Shown piece by piece: positions 1 to 8,476 of a stretch of DNA of 64,000 nucleotides. A model generated the notes under the pieces. That model worked only from the letters and a program-made list of their open reading frames with translations. It did not search any database and had not been told where the DNA came from. Within the stretch, counting starts at the first letter, position 1; each line of letters begins with the position of its first letter. A program made the position numbers and the translations under genes. Source of the DNA: Marinicella gelatinilytica (GTDB taxonomy: Bacteria; Pseudomonadota; Gammaproteobacteria; Xanthomonadales; Marinicellaceae); NCBI RefSeq assembly GCF_026410405.1, contig NZ_JAPMLN010000011.1, positions 39,627 to 103,626 of the forward strand, written 5' to 3'.

Positions 1-243
1 TTGAAAATCTGTACCTTTGAACTTTATCGGTAAATCGAAGCGCTGACGTTGGCCGGAAAAGTATTCACTGAGTTGTTGTACAGTTTTTTGCAAAATTGGG
101 TGGTTTCCATCGCGTTTTGCATTTAAAGAATTGATTTCACGAAAAGCAATGCCTGTTAAATGGCTATCGTCCGCATATAAATATAAATTTCCAAAAGGGG
201 CTTTAACCACTTGCTTAGCCAGTGGTTTTTGCTTTACTGTCAT
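1..243 (-). CDS. methylated-DNA--protein-cysteine S-methyltransferase, N-terminal part (cut by window edge)
   Basis: This frame is open from an ATG at 243 to the left edge of the window, giving 81 codons and no stop. The translation begins MTVKQKPLAKQVVKAPFGNL and continues with an LYLYADDSHLTGIAF stretch and an LQKTVQQLSEYFSGQRQ stretch. These match the N-terminal ribonuclease-like domain of Ogt/MGMT repair proteins, which move a methyl group from O6-methylguanine onto a cysteine. The catalytic PCHR motif lies beyond the window, so function cannot be confirmed here. The start overlaps the stop of the upstream membrane-protein gene by one base (TGATG), so the two are probably cotranslated. 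Confidence 0.7.
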   Translation of the reverse strand, partial: MTVKQKPLAKQVVKAPFGNLYLYADDSHLTGIAFREINSLNAKRDGNHPILQKTVQQLSEYFSGQRQRFDLPIKFKGTDFQ

Positions 244-593
244 CAGAAGCCCCAGCCGGTGGGGTCAGGATGCGCCTCGCGGGCATCAATGTATTTTAAG
301 CCTTTGACACAACGTACAATAATCCACAACATCACCAGAATGATGGTTATAAAACCAATCACGACCACCATTAAAGCCATGCTGATTAAAGACAATATCA
401 GCGCCTTCCAGAAGGTGTGTATCAAAAACTGATAATGCGTCTGTAACCAGGGTTCTGCATCATCCTGATTAACATAAGCCATGATTACGCCGATAATCGC
501 GGTAATACCGGCAATAAAACTCACCAGATAGAGAATATAAATTAAGCGAACGGTGCTGACATCACCTTGTGGTGTTATTTCTGTATTCATCAT
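243..593 (-). CDS. small membrane protein, DUF4870-like
   Basis: A 116-residue protein with a hydrophobic segment at about residues 17-39 and a long or double one at about 62-95. A short polar linker (VNQDDAEPWLQTHYQF) lies between them. This layout is typical of the DUF4870/Tic20-like small membrane proteins of gammaproteobacteria, whose function is unknown. The gene is translationally coupled (TGATG) to the methyltransferase gene downstream. The assignment rests on recognised sequence pattern and topology only. Confidence 0.7.
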   Translation of the reverse strand: MMNTEITPQGDVSTVRLIYILYLVSFIAGITAIIGVIMAYVNQDDAEPWLQTHYQFLIHTFWKALILSLISMALMVVVIGFITIILVMLWIIVRCVKGLKYIDAREAHPDPTGWGF

Positions 594-696
594 TGTTCTC
601 GCATGAAATAACCATTATTTTAGCATTATCACCGGTGGCTTTAAAATGCTGAAAGTCACGACCTGTTTCCAAGAATCTATTCTTAGAAACAATGAT

Positions 697-795
697 TTAA
701 ATGGGTAATAAAGGTGGTATCGACGGTAATAGACTGATAACGATTAGAACGTAAATAAGGCGCATCGTGAATTCACTTTGATCATCTGACTGCAT
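697..795 (-). CDS. possible 32-residue peptide or truncated membrane-protein fragment
   Basis: A short ORF starts at an ATG preceded by a good ribosome binding site (AAAAGGAAATTAAT). It encodes MQSDDQSEFTMRLIYVLIVI and then a short hydrophobic tail. The MRLIYVL part resembles the start of the first membrane segment of the neighbouring DUF4870-like protein (VRLIYILYLV). This could be a truncated duplicate or a small membrane peptide. A second frame over the same bases (APYLRSNRYQSITVDTTFIT) also looks protein-like, so it may instead be decayed coding DNA. Confidence is low. Confidence 0.3.
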   Translation of the reverse strand: MQSDDQSEFTMRLIYVLIVISLLPSIPPLLPI

Positions 796-850
796 ATTAA
801 TTTCCTTTTAAGACAATGAATTACCATTCTACCGAGTTGCAGCTAACTAT

Positions 851-1750
851 TCAAATGACACCGCCTTGTAAACCACCGGTGTGAATAATCAATGGCCGAT
901 CATCGGCTGTAATCACACCTTGTTGCATCAGCGTGTCGAGGGCATAAAAGGATTTGACGTTATAGATTTTATCCAATGGTATGTTATGAGATGCGTTAAA
1001 TTGCTGTCCGAATGTTACCATCTCAGGTGTTAATTTAGCATAACCACCGCCGTGAAATGCATGGTTAATCTGCCAGTTGGGAAATTTAACATCTTGATTA
1101 AATTCGCTAAGCCATTGATTTATATCGCCCTTTACACCCTGTAAACCTTTTAATACACTGATACCGATAACTTGACAACGCCATTGATTAAAGGCACAAC
1201 CGACGATAACACCCGCCAGTGTGCCGCCGGTGCCCACCGGGCAAAAAACATGGCTGGGTTCGGTCTTTAATTGCTTGCCCATCGCAACAACCCATTCGGC
1301 CACCCCTTCAATGGCAGCTGCATTACTGCCACCTTCGGGGATAACAAAAGCCGAATCCAAACGACTTAATATATCCTGAACTGGTTTACTCAGTTGTTTT
1401 AATCGGTAATCTGCACGACTGACAAATTCAAGCTGCATGCCGAATTGACGGCATTGCTGTAAGGTATCTGACCATTGGTCTTCGGCGTTTTTTAGTTCAT
1501 CCCCACGAACGATTCCAATCGATTTAAACCCCGACTTCTGTGCCGCATAGGCAGTGGCCACAAGATGATTGGAGTAAGCGCCGCCAAAGGTAATCAGCGT
1601 TTTCGCCTGCTGTCGGCCGGCCGCGCTAAGATTGTGTTTCAGTTTATGTAATTTATTGCCCTGAACAATCGGGTGGTTAAGATCTTCTCGTTTCACCCAA
1701 ACTTGAACACCATGCATGTTTATGGTTTGAATCGGTGTGGCGTCAGCCAT
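851..1750 (-). CDS. 1-aminocyclopropane-1-carboxylate deaminase / D-cysteine desulfhydrase family PLP enzyme
   Basis: A 299-residue fold-type II PLP enzyme. The family removes sulfide or ammonia from small amino acids such as D-cysteine or ACC. The PLP-lysine motif GNKLHKL is at residues 31-37, followed by GGAYSNH (53-59) and a glycine-rich phosphate loop GTGGTLAGV near residue 200. The start at 1750 (MADATP) was preferred over an upstream start at 1831 because the family begins close to this point. The longer version would also run 89 bp into the radical SAM gene. With this start the two genes overlap by 8 bp (ATGGCTGA), typical of translational coupling. The substrate cannot be told from sequence. 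Confidence 0.85.
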   Translation of the reverse strand: MADATPIQTINMHGVQVWVKREDLNHPIVQGNKLHKLKHNLSAAGRQQAKTLITFGGAYSNHLVATAYAAQKSGFKSIGIVRGDELKNAEDQWSDTLQQCRQFGMQLEFVSRADYRLKQLSKPVQDILSRLDSAFVIPEGGSNAAAIEGVAEWVVAMGKQLKTEPSHVFCPVGTGGTLAGVIVGCAFNQWRCQVIGISVLKGLQGVKGDINQWLSEFNQDVKFPNWQINHAFHGGGYAKLTPEMVTFGQQFNASHNIPLDKIYNVKSFYALDTLMQQGVITADDRPLIIHTGGLQGGVI

Positions 1751-3269
1751 GCTGCTGTTGGCGTTTATTGGGCACGAAGTTTTTGTCTTGTTTAGTTTGT
1801 TGTAACAACACATCCAAACGCCCTTTTTCACCGGTTAAATCAAAATCCAGTTGTAAAGCAGCCAATAAGTCTTTGTCCGGAACCGCGAAATAATCACGTA
1901 ACAGCGTGTACATGAGGGTAAATTGTCGACGTTGGGAGATTTTCCAGGTGCTTTGTTCCACCTGAAACAGGGTGTCAGAAAATGCCATAAAGTGTTTAAA
2001 GGCGTTGTCTTTTAATAACAAGGGCAAGGTGTTTTTAAAACGGCCGGAATTGGCGAATATATCCCAATAACGGGCAAAACGGCCAACCCGTTGTAATTCC
2101 TCAAAACTGATGTCTCGGGTGCGTAGAACCGTATAGGGCGGTAGCGGTGAATACACCATGTTGTATTCCTGGGTCAGTGCATTTATCGGCGCACCGCGCA
2201 GGCGTTTCAAAATACCCACCTGAATTTCCTGTGGATTTAAGGCATACAGTTGATTAAAACTGTCACCAAATCCGGCCAAAGTATCACCGGGCAAACCAAA
2301 AATTAAATCTGCATGCATGTGTGCGCGACTGTGTTCACAAATCCAGCGGATATTGTCTTTCGAACGGTCATTATCCTGACGCCGCTGTATAAGTTTTTGT
2401 ACTTTGGGATCAAAAGTTTGTACGCCCACTTCAAACTGTAAACTGTGTGGCGGGAATTTCAGAATAACGTCTTTGAGTTTATCCGGTAAGCGATCGGGAA
2501 TCACCTCAAAATGCACCGTCAAATCATCATCCATGCGTTCTAAAAAGAATTCCATGATGGCCACTGCATCGGTGATTTTTAAATTAAAGGTACGATCAAT
2601 AAACTTAAAGTTTCGCGCGCCTTGTTGATACAAGCGATCCATTTCGGCTAAAAACCGATCTAAAGTAAAGGCTTTCGCGGTGATGTCTAAAGCCGACAAG
2701 CAAAACTGGCATTTAAAGGGACAACCACGCGAGGCCTCCACATAAATGATGCGGTTTTTCAAATCTTCTTCGCTGTACCAATCATAGGGCATAATCAGTT
2801 GCTCTAAGGGTACGGATTCGCCCTGAATTACTGATTGGGCCGGCTTTTGCTTATTGAGCAACTGCTCACAGAGCTTTTGAAAACTGCGCTCACCCGGTCC
2901 TTTAATGACATAATCAGCCCAGGACACCACCATCGGTTGATCCGGCACATGACTGACTTCGGGGCCACCCAACACCACAGTGATGTCCGGCTGGGCGGTT
3001 TTGAGCAGTTGCACCACTTCATTGGTTTCGGTGACATTCCAGATATAAACACTAAAGCCGACAATTTTGGCACCGGTTTCGATGATTTTTTCCACCATAT
3101 CAATGGGTCGATCGTGGATGGTGAACTCCAGCAATTGTGCTTGCGACTGTAATTCACCCAAATTGGCCATGAGATAACGCAAACCAAAAGCCGCGTGGAT
3201 GTACTTACTGTTCAGAGTGCTCAGCAAAATGTCCGGTGTGGCAGTTTGTGTTTTAAGCGCGGTATTCAT
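1743..3269 (-). CDS. B12-binding domain / radical SAM protein (DUF4080 type)
   Basis: A 508-residue protein with two recognisable parts. Residues about 14-140 form a cobalamin-binding-like Rossmann domain (IVGFSVYIWNVTETNEV, VVLGGPEVSH). A radical SAM core follows with CxxxCxxC at Cys183, Cys187 and Cys190 (RGCPFKCQFC), the ligands of the [4Fe-4S] cluster. The C-terminal third matches the DUF4080 extension. Members are probably B12-dependent radical SAM enzymes, and their substrates are unknown. The gene is 7 bp downstream of the alpha/beta hydrolase gene and overlaps the PLP enzyme gene by 8 bp, so the three form one operon. Confidence 0.85.
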   Translation of the reverse strand: MNTALKTQTATPDILLSTLNSKYIHAAFGLRYLMANLGELQSQAQLLEFTIHDRPIDMVEKIIETGAKIVGFSVYIWNVTETNEVVQLLKTAQPDITVVLGGPEVSHVPDQPMVVSWADYVIKGPGERSFQKLCEQLLNKQKPAQSVIQGESVPLEQLIMPYDWYSEEDLKNRIIYVEASRGCPFKCQFCLSALDITAKAFTLDRFLAEMDRLYQQGARNFKFIDRTFNLKITDAVAIMEFFLERMDDDLTVHFEVIPDRLPDKLKDVILKFPPHSLQFEVGVQTFDPKVQKLIQRRQDNDRSKDNIRWICEHSRAHMHADLIFGLPGDTLAGFGDSFNQLYALNPQEIQVGILKRLRGAPINALTQEYNMVYSPLPPYTVLRTRDISFEELQRVGRFARYWDIFANSGRFKNTLPLLLKDNAFKHFMAFSDTLFQVEQSTWKISQRRQFTLMYTLLRDYFAVPDKDLLAALQLDFDLTGEKGRLDVLLQQTKQDKNFVPNKRQQQHG

Positions 3270-3276
3270 GGTTTTT

Positions 3277-4122
3277 TTATTGATGCTTCTCTACAAAGGG
3301 TATCACATGGGAAAGCACCTGTTCGGGTCTTTCTAAGGGCAATAAATGACTACTGTCGGGAATTTCAATGAGTTGGTGATTTTTATTGCTGTGCCAACGC
3401 TGCCAAAAAGCGGCCGGAATGGTGTCCGTTTCGGCACCCCGTAAGGCCAGCACCGGCAAGGTGCTTTGTAATAACTGTTTTCTAAACGGCGTCACCGTTT
3501 GATAAATATGGGCTTCCCAGTGTTTATCAAAAACCAATTGAAATGTGCCATTGTCATCGGCTTTCACCCCGGCGTTTATAAACTGCCACAGCTGCTCATC
3601 ATTGACCCGCTTAAAAGCCCGGGTACGGCGATGAAAATCAAAGGCGGCTTGCAAACTCGGCCATTGATTCGGTCGATTCAGGGTTTTTTTAATCATTGGC
3701 ACTTGATGGCGAATAAATCTCGGTAAAATTCGATTCAACCAACAAAAACCCCGACTAAACACCACCGGCTCAATCATCACCAGGGCTTTAAATAAATCAG
3801 GTCGCTTGGTGGCGGCTAAAAAAGCCGACACCGCACCCATGGAATGGCCCACCGCCATGACATTGGTAATTTTTTCTTGTTCAAAAAAACCAATGACATC
3901 ATCGGCAAAATCATGCCAGGATTTCACCGACGATAAATCCGGTGGGTGCGGCCATAAGGGCCGTTGCAAGTAACTAATCACCGGCGCTTGTTGTCGCAAG
4001 CCATCAACAATGGCCTGGTAACTGGCCGGCGGATAGGCGTTGGCATGGGCAAAGTAAATCGCCGCTCTGTTGTTGTGAGAACGGTCTATTGCCGGCCAAA
4101 ATTGGAATGGGTATTGTGACAT
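3277..4122 (-). CDS. alpha/beta hydrolase
   Basis: A 281-residue alpha/beta hydrolase with the nucleophile elbow GHSMGA (Ser94). A likely acid is in GAETDTIP near residue 233, and the catalytic histidine is in DSSHLLPLE near residue 259. An HANAYPP segment near residue 26 probably shapes the oxyanion hole. There is no signal peptide, so it should be cytoplasmic. It is the first gene of a three-gene minus-strand operon with the radical SAM protein and the PLP enzyme. The substrate is unknown. Confidence 0.85.
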   Translation of the reverse strand: MSQYPFQFWPAIDRSHNNRAAIYFAHANAYPPASYQAIVDGLRQQAPVISYLQRPLWPHPPDLSSVKSWHDFADDVIGFFEQEKITNVMAVGHSMGAVSAFLAATKRPDLFKALVMIEPVVFSRGFCWLNRILPRFIRHQVPMIKKTLNRPNQWPSLQAAFDFHRRTRAFKRVNDEQLWQFINAGVKADDNGTFQLVFDKHWEAHIYQTVTPFRKQLLQSTLPVLALRGAETDTIPAAFWQRWHSNKNHQLIEIPDSSHLLPLERPEQVLSHVIPFVEKHQ

Positions 4123-4281
4123 TTTTGAGTAATCTTTTATTCAACCTAACGGCCCATTACAAGCCACATGGTGAATCATTGGTTTATCAGTGATCGCAGA
4201 TTATCGCATATTTGCCAAGAAATGACCTAACAGCTGATCGATTGACAACGTATAATTGGCTTTTGCCCATCGTTTCACAAT

Positions 4282-6084
4282 ATGGCTCAAGCTGAACAAC
4301 AATCGAAAACCCCTGAAAAGGCCGCCCTGTCCCAGTTAAAACTGGTGCTGCCTTTACTGCGACCTTATAAAAAAGCCATTCTCACTGCGCTGTTGTTTCT
4401 GATTTTAGGTGCGGCGGCGAATCTGGCGATTCCGGTGGCCTTTAAGTTAATGATTGATTTAGGATTTTCCGCCGAAAATCAGGACCGTTTAAGCCAATAC
4501 TTTATTTTGGTGTTCGCGGTCTCAATTGCCATGATTATCTTCACTTCTCTGCGCTATTATTGGGTCAGTTGGATTGGTCAACGGGTGGTGACCGATTTAC
4601 GCAAACAGGTCTATGGTAAAGTCATCGGACAGTCGGCAGAATTCTTTGAGACCACCAAAACCGGTGAAATCTTATCACGGATTAATACCGACACCACTTT
4701 GGTGGAAACGGTGGTCGGTAGTACTTTTTCCATTGCTTTGCGGTCTTTTGTCACCTTTATCGGTGCCGTGTTAATGATGATTGTGTCCAGCCCAAAACTG
4801 GCGATGTACATCGGTTTTCTCATTCCGGTGGTGGTGATCCCTTTGGTGATTACCGGTCGCCGTATTCAAAAGCTTTCCCGTATTGAACAAGACCGGATCG
4901 CAGATTCTTCGGCATTGGCCACAGAAACAATCAACGCCATTCATACGGTCCAGGCTTACGGGCAGGAAACCCGGGAACGTGAACGTTTCTTCGTGGCCGT
5001 TAATCGTGCTTTTACTGCCGCGGTGAATTCCATTCGCATGACCACCCTATTGACTGTATTGGTCGGTGGTGTTGTCTTTGGTGGGATTGTTTTGGTGTTG
5101 TGGTTAGGCGCCAAAGATGTCATCAGTGGCGCCATGACTGCCGGCACCTTAAGTCAGTTTGTGATGTATGCGGTGATGGCGGCCACCTCAACCGGTGCCC
5201 TGACCACGGTGTGGAGTGAGTTGAAGAAAGCGGCCGGTGCTTTAGAGCGTATTGTTGAATTAATGCACACCGAAAACCCAATTCAATCACCGGCTGAACC
5301 CAAACGTTTTCAAGCCACGGTTTTGGGTCATTTACTATTCGACCAGGTCACATTTGCGTATCCCAGCCGGCCGGATAAGCCGGTACTTAAAGACATTTCA
5401 TTTGAAATTATTCCCGGGCAGACGGTGGCGGTGGTGGGCCCATCGGGTGCCGGAAAATCCACCTTATTTCAGTTATTAATGCGCTTTTATGAGCCGCAAC
5501 AGGGTGATATTCGCATAGATGGCGTGAACATCAATCAATACGACTTACATGATTTAAGGCGACAATTTGCCCTGGTGGCGCAGGATGCCACGATGTTCTC
5601 AACATCGGCGGCAGAAAACATCGCCTACGGTCGACCCGATGCCGACATGACCATTATTCAAAAAGCCGCCAAAGCGGCTCATGCCAATATTTTTATCGAG
5701 GCCCTGGAAGATCACTATGAGACATTTTTAGGTGAACGCGGGGTGCGTTTATCCGGTGGCCAGGCACAAAGATTATCAATTGCGCGTGCCATTATGACCG
5801 ATCCACCGGTGTTGTTATTGGACGAAGCCACCAGTGCCCTGGATGCCGAAAGTGAGCAAATGGTGCAACAAGCACTCACTAAACTGATGCAAAAACGCAC
5901 CACTTTAGTCATTGCCCATCGTCTGGCCACCATAAAAAAAGCAGACAAAATTCTGGTGATGGATGAGGGTGAATTGGTGGCGTCCGGAACCCATCAGGAA
6001 TTGCTCAATAATAATCCGCTGTATGCACGCCTGGCGAAATTACAGTTTATTCACAGCGAAGCCGAAGCTGACAACGCCGGCTGA
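4282..6084 (+). CDS. ABC transporter half-molecule, fused membrane and ATPase domains (MsbA/ABCB type)
   Basis: A 600-residue exporter-type half-transporter expected to act as a dimer in the inner membrane. Residues about 30-315 carry six membrane segments. The ATPase domain has Walker A GPSGAGKS (386-393), signature LSGGQ (490-494), Walker B VLLLDEATSALD (about 510-521) and the H-loop histidine in VIAHRLAT. All catalytic residues are present. The family exports lipids, drugs or peptides, and the substrate is not evident. The last 34 bp overlap the 3' end of the convergent TPR-GGDEF gene. Confidence 0.88.
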   Translation: MAQAEQQSKTPEKAALSQLKLVLPLLRPYKKAILTALLFLILGAAANLAIPVAFKLMIDLGFSAENQDRLSQYFILVFAVSIAMIIFTSLRYYWVSWIGQRVVTDLRKQVYGKVIGQSAEFFETTKTGEILSRINTDTTLVETVVGSTFSIALRSFVTFIGAVLMMIVSSPKLAMYIGFLIPVVVIPLVITGRRIQKLSRIEQDRIADSSALATETINAIHTVQAYGQETRERERFFVAVNRAFTAAVNSIRMTTLLTVLVGGVVFGGIVLVLWLGAKDVISGAMTAGTLSQFVMYAVMAATSTGALTTVWSELKKAAGALERIVELMHTENPIQSPAEPKRFQATVLGHLLFDQVTFAYPSRPDKPVLKDISFEIIPGQTVAVVGPSGAGKSTLFQLLMRFYEPQQGDIRIDGVNINQYDLHDLRRQFALVAQDATMFSTSAAENIAYGRPDADMTIIQKAAKAAHANIFIEALEDHYETFLGERGVRLSGGQAQRLSIARAIMTDPPVLLLDEATSALDAESEQMVQQALTKLMQKRTTLVIAHRLATIKKADKILVMDEGELVASGTHQELLNNNPLYARLAKLQFIHSEAEADNAG

Positions 6085-7931
6085 ACCTGATTTTTGCCAG
6101 CAGTTTTGGCACGGTATAAGGCTTCATCGGCACGTCGTAACAGTTCTTCAAAGTTGGCCACCGGTGGCTGGTTGACCGCCACCCCTAAACTGACAGTTAT
6201 GGATAACTGTATTTCATCCACTGCAATCAAGGTATCGGCAACATGCTGACGAACATGCTCTGCGATGGCATGAGCGCGACCTTTATTGATGTTTGGAAGC
6301 AGCATAAGAAATTCTTCACCACCGATTCGACCCAGCATTTGACCGTCGCTGAGACCGGCTCGCATGCTGTTAACCACTTGTTTTATAACAACATCACCAG
6401 TGGCATGGCCATATTCATCATTAATGGGTTTAAAATCATCAATATCGATGATAATAACCGAAAAATCCTGCTGTTTGCTTTGGCATTGAAGTAACATTCG
6501 TCGGCCTTCCTGGATAATGTGTCTTCGGTTAGCAATGTGGGTCAGGTAATCGGTTCGGGCGCGGCTTTGGTGGTGTTTTTTGCTGCGATATAAAAACCAC
6601 GCAGTTATCACAGCCACCATGGCAAATAAGCCCACCACCACCGCGGTTAATTGATTAATGCGTGATTGTTTTTGCTGTTGCTCAAGTTCAAGTTCTTTTA
6701 TGGCGAGTTGTTGCTGAGAGGCCTGATTTTGTAGCTTATCAATGGTTTCACCAAAATTAAGGGCTTGTAAAGCCACCGCATTTTTTACAAATTCACGGTT
6801 ATTGGCACGGGTGTTATCAAAAAGTTTCCAAAACACTTCTAACGCTTGTTCGTGGTTATTTTCAGCGAATAACAGAATAATCCTGGGTAACTCGGTATCG
6901 GTTTGTGAAATATCATTGTCTAAGTAATTCTTGGCCATTTGAAAGGCTTCATCATGGTGGCCCAGTCGAAAATATGCTGTGGCTAAATTGCGGCGAGCAA
7001 TGTTTACAAAATAAACTTCCGGCGTGGTGTCTTGTAATGCCAATGCAGCTTCATATGATTCCACTGCTTGGCTAAAGTTCTGTTGTTCAAATGCCAGACG
7101 ACCGGCATTAAATTCAGCGAAAAACCGAAAGTCACTAAAATCCGTGTATTTCTCAGCCATTGCAAATAAGTCATTTACATGCGCTTCAGCTTGTTGCCAT
7201 TTTCCCAGCTCTATGGCTTCACTATTCATGTTGTGTAACATATTAAAGACATCTTGGGTGTCATCCACATCCACCCATAATTGGTGAGCTTGTTGGTAAT
7301 AATCATAGGCTTGTTGATGAACTTGATTATTTCGGTATAAATTACCTGTGGCATTGTAAATCATTGCCAGACCTCCCTTTGCGAGGTTGTTTTCATGAAC
7401 CACGGAAGCTGCTTCTTCTAAAACCGCCAAACCCTTGGCTAAATTTTCAAATCCAAACTGATAACAATATGATAGTTGTATCAATGCATCTGCCAATTTT
7501 ATTGGGGCATCTATCTGTCTAGCAACTGTCACTGCCTCTTGTCTGTCTGGACAATAAACTTTGGCTTCATTAGTTTGTAGATATTTCATGTATGATAAAT
7601 CGATGAGGCTGGCCACTAAGCCGGGATCGATTTCATCTAAACTTTTGAAGAGTTGAATGGATTTGACGAATTGTTCCTTGGCACCGTCAATGTCATCGTT
7701 AACTTCTAAGGTGAGTCCTTTACGGTGATAAAAATAGGCCTGATCAATAGTCGGCCATTGAGTCACCTCAGGTTCATATTTTTTAACCCAAGCTAATTTG
7801 TCTTGATCCGATTTTAAATTTTGAAATTGCGCATCAGCTGTTTCAAAATCAGCGGCAGACGTTGTTATGCTGATGATACACATAACAACCATAAGCCTGA
7901 TACGCTGTCGGGAATAACTGTTTAAAACCAT
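6051..7931 (-). CDS. TPR-repeat membrane protein with C-terminal GGDEF domain (probable diguanylate cyclase)
   Basis: A 626-residue sensor-like protein. It has an N-terminal signal or anchor (about residues 8-26) and a helical TPR array (about 30-400). A coiled coil rich in Q and E (about 400-430) and a membrane helix (about 434-456) follow. The GGDEF domain has an intact active site, RIGGEEF, at about 535-541, so it should make cyclic di-GMP from GTP. The RxxD product-inhibition site expected just before GGEEF is absent. The ATG at 7931 was preferred over the TTG at 7934. The gene converges on the ABC transporter gene and overlaps its end by 34 bp. Confidence 0.85.
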   Translation of the reverse strand: MVLNSYSRQRIRLMVVMCIISITTSAADFETADAQFQNLKSDQDKLAWVKKYEPEVTQWPTIDQAYFYHRKGLTLEVNDDIDGAKEQFVKSIQLFKSLDEIDPGLVASLIDLSYMKYLQTNEAKVYCPDRQEAVTVARQIDAPIKLADALIQLSYCYQFGFENLAKGLAVLEEAASVVHENNLAKGGLAMIYNATGNLYRNNQVHQQAYDYYQQAHQLWVDVDDTQDVFNMLHNMNSEAIELGKWQQAEAHVNDLFAMAEKYTDFSDFRFFAEFNAGRLAFEQQNFSQAVESYEAALALQDTTPEVYFVNIARRNLATAYFRLGHHDEAFQMAKNYLDNDISQTDTELPRIILLFAENNHEQALEVFWKLFDNTRANNREFVKNAVALQALNFGETIDKLQNQASQQQLAIKELELEQQQKQSRINQLTAVVVGLFAMVAVITAWFLYRSKKHHQSRARTDYLTHIANRRHIIQEGRRMLLQCQSKQQDFSVIIIDIDDFKPINDEYGHATGDVVIKQVVNSMRAGLSDGQMLGRIGGEEFLMLLPNINKGRAHAIAEHVRQHVADTLIAVDEIQLSITVSLGVAVNQPPVANFEELLRRADEALYRAKTAGKNQVQPALSASASL

Positions 7932-8038
7932 CAATCTATCAACTCAAGCCACTTGAATGGTAATAAGTATACGATAAATTCCCGTGTTGTGTTTAAATCC
8001 TGGTTACGTTTTAGAATAACCGGAAGTCAATCAACGTT

Positions 8039-8467
8039 TTAATCTGTTTGCAGCACCTCATAATCGTGACTAATGGCAACACTGTTTTCCAGCATTTTCG
8101 ACACTGAACAGTACTTTTCTGCAGATAGTTGTACCGCTCTGGCGACCTGCTTATCGGTTAAATCTTTACCTGTTACAGTAAAATGTAAGTGAATTTTAGT
8201 GTACACCGAGGGCACTGCATCAGCGCGTTCACCGGTGGCCTCAATACGGATGGCACGCACCTGTTGACGGGCTTTGCTGAGAATCATTTTGACATCGATT
8301 CCGGCACAGCCGGTGAGACCCATTAACACCACTTCCATGGGCGTCGGTGCCTTTTTAAAATCTTGTGCATCGACTTGGGCATCCATAATGAGACTTTGAT
8401 TGTCGGCATTTGTACTGATAAAAGTGTGCTTATCAACCCAGTTGGTTTGTATATTAACTTCTGACAT
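8039..8467 (-). CDS. OsmC family protein (YhfA-like)
   Basis: A 142-residue OsmC/Ohr-superfamily protein. The two redox cysteines are at Cys54 (GLTGCAGID) and Cys120 (AEKYCSVSK). The order of motifs (KAPTPMEVVLMGLTGC, then SAEKYCSV) fits the E. coli YhfA subgroup better than Ohr. The family includes thiol-dependent peroxidases, and the role of this subgroup is not settled. It lies 9 bp downstream of tolB on the same strand, in the place where pal normally stands. Confidence 0.85.
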   Translation of the reverse strand: MSEVNIQTNWVDKHTFISTNADNQSLIMDAQVDAQDFKKAPTPMEVVLMGLTGCAGIDVKMILSKARQQVRAIRIEATGERADAVPSVYTKIHLHFTVTGKDLTDKQVARAVQLSAEKYCSVSKMLENSVAISHDYEVLQTD

Positions 8468-8476
8468 AATCGCTTC

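Noticed and set aside
211..432. 73-codon plus-strand ORF
   Set aside because: Antisense to the DUF4870-like gene and the methyltransferase start.
2828..3187. 119-codon ORF within the radical SAM gene
   Set aside because: A frame shadow of the radical SAM gene on the same strand; no independent signal.
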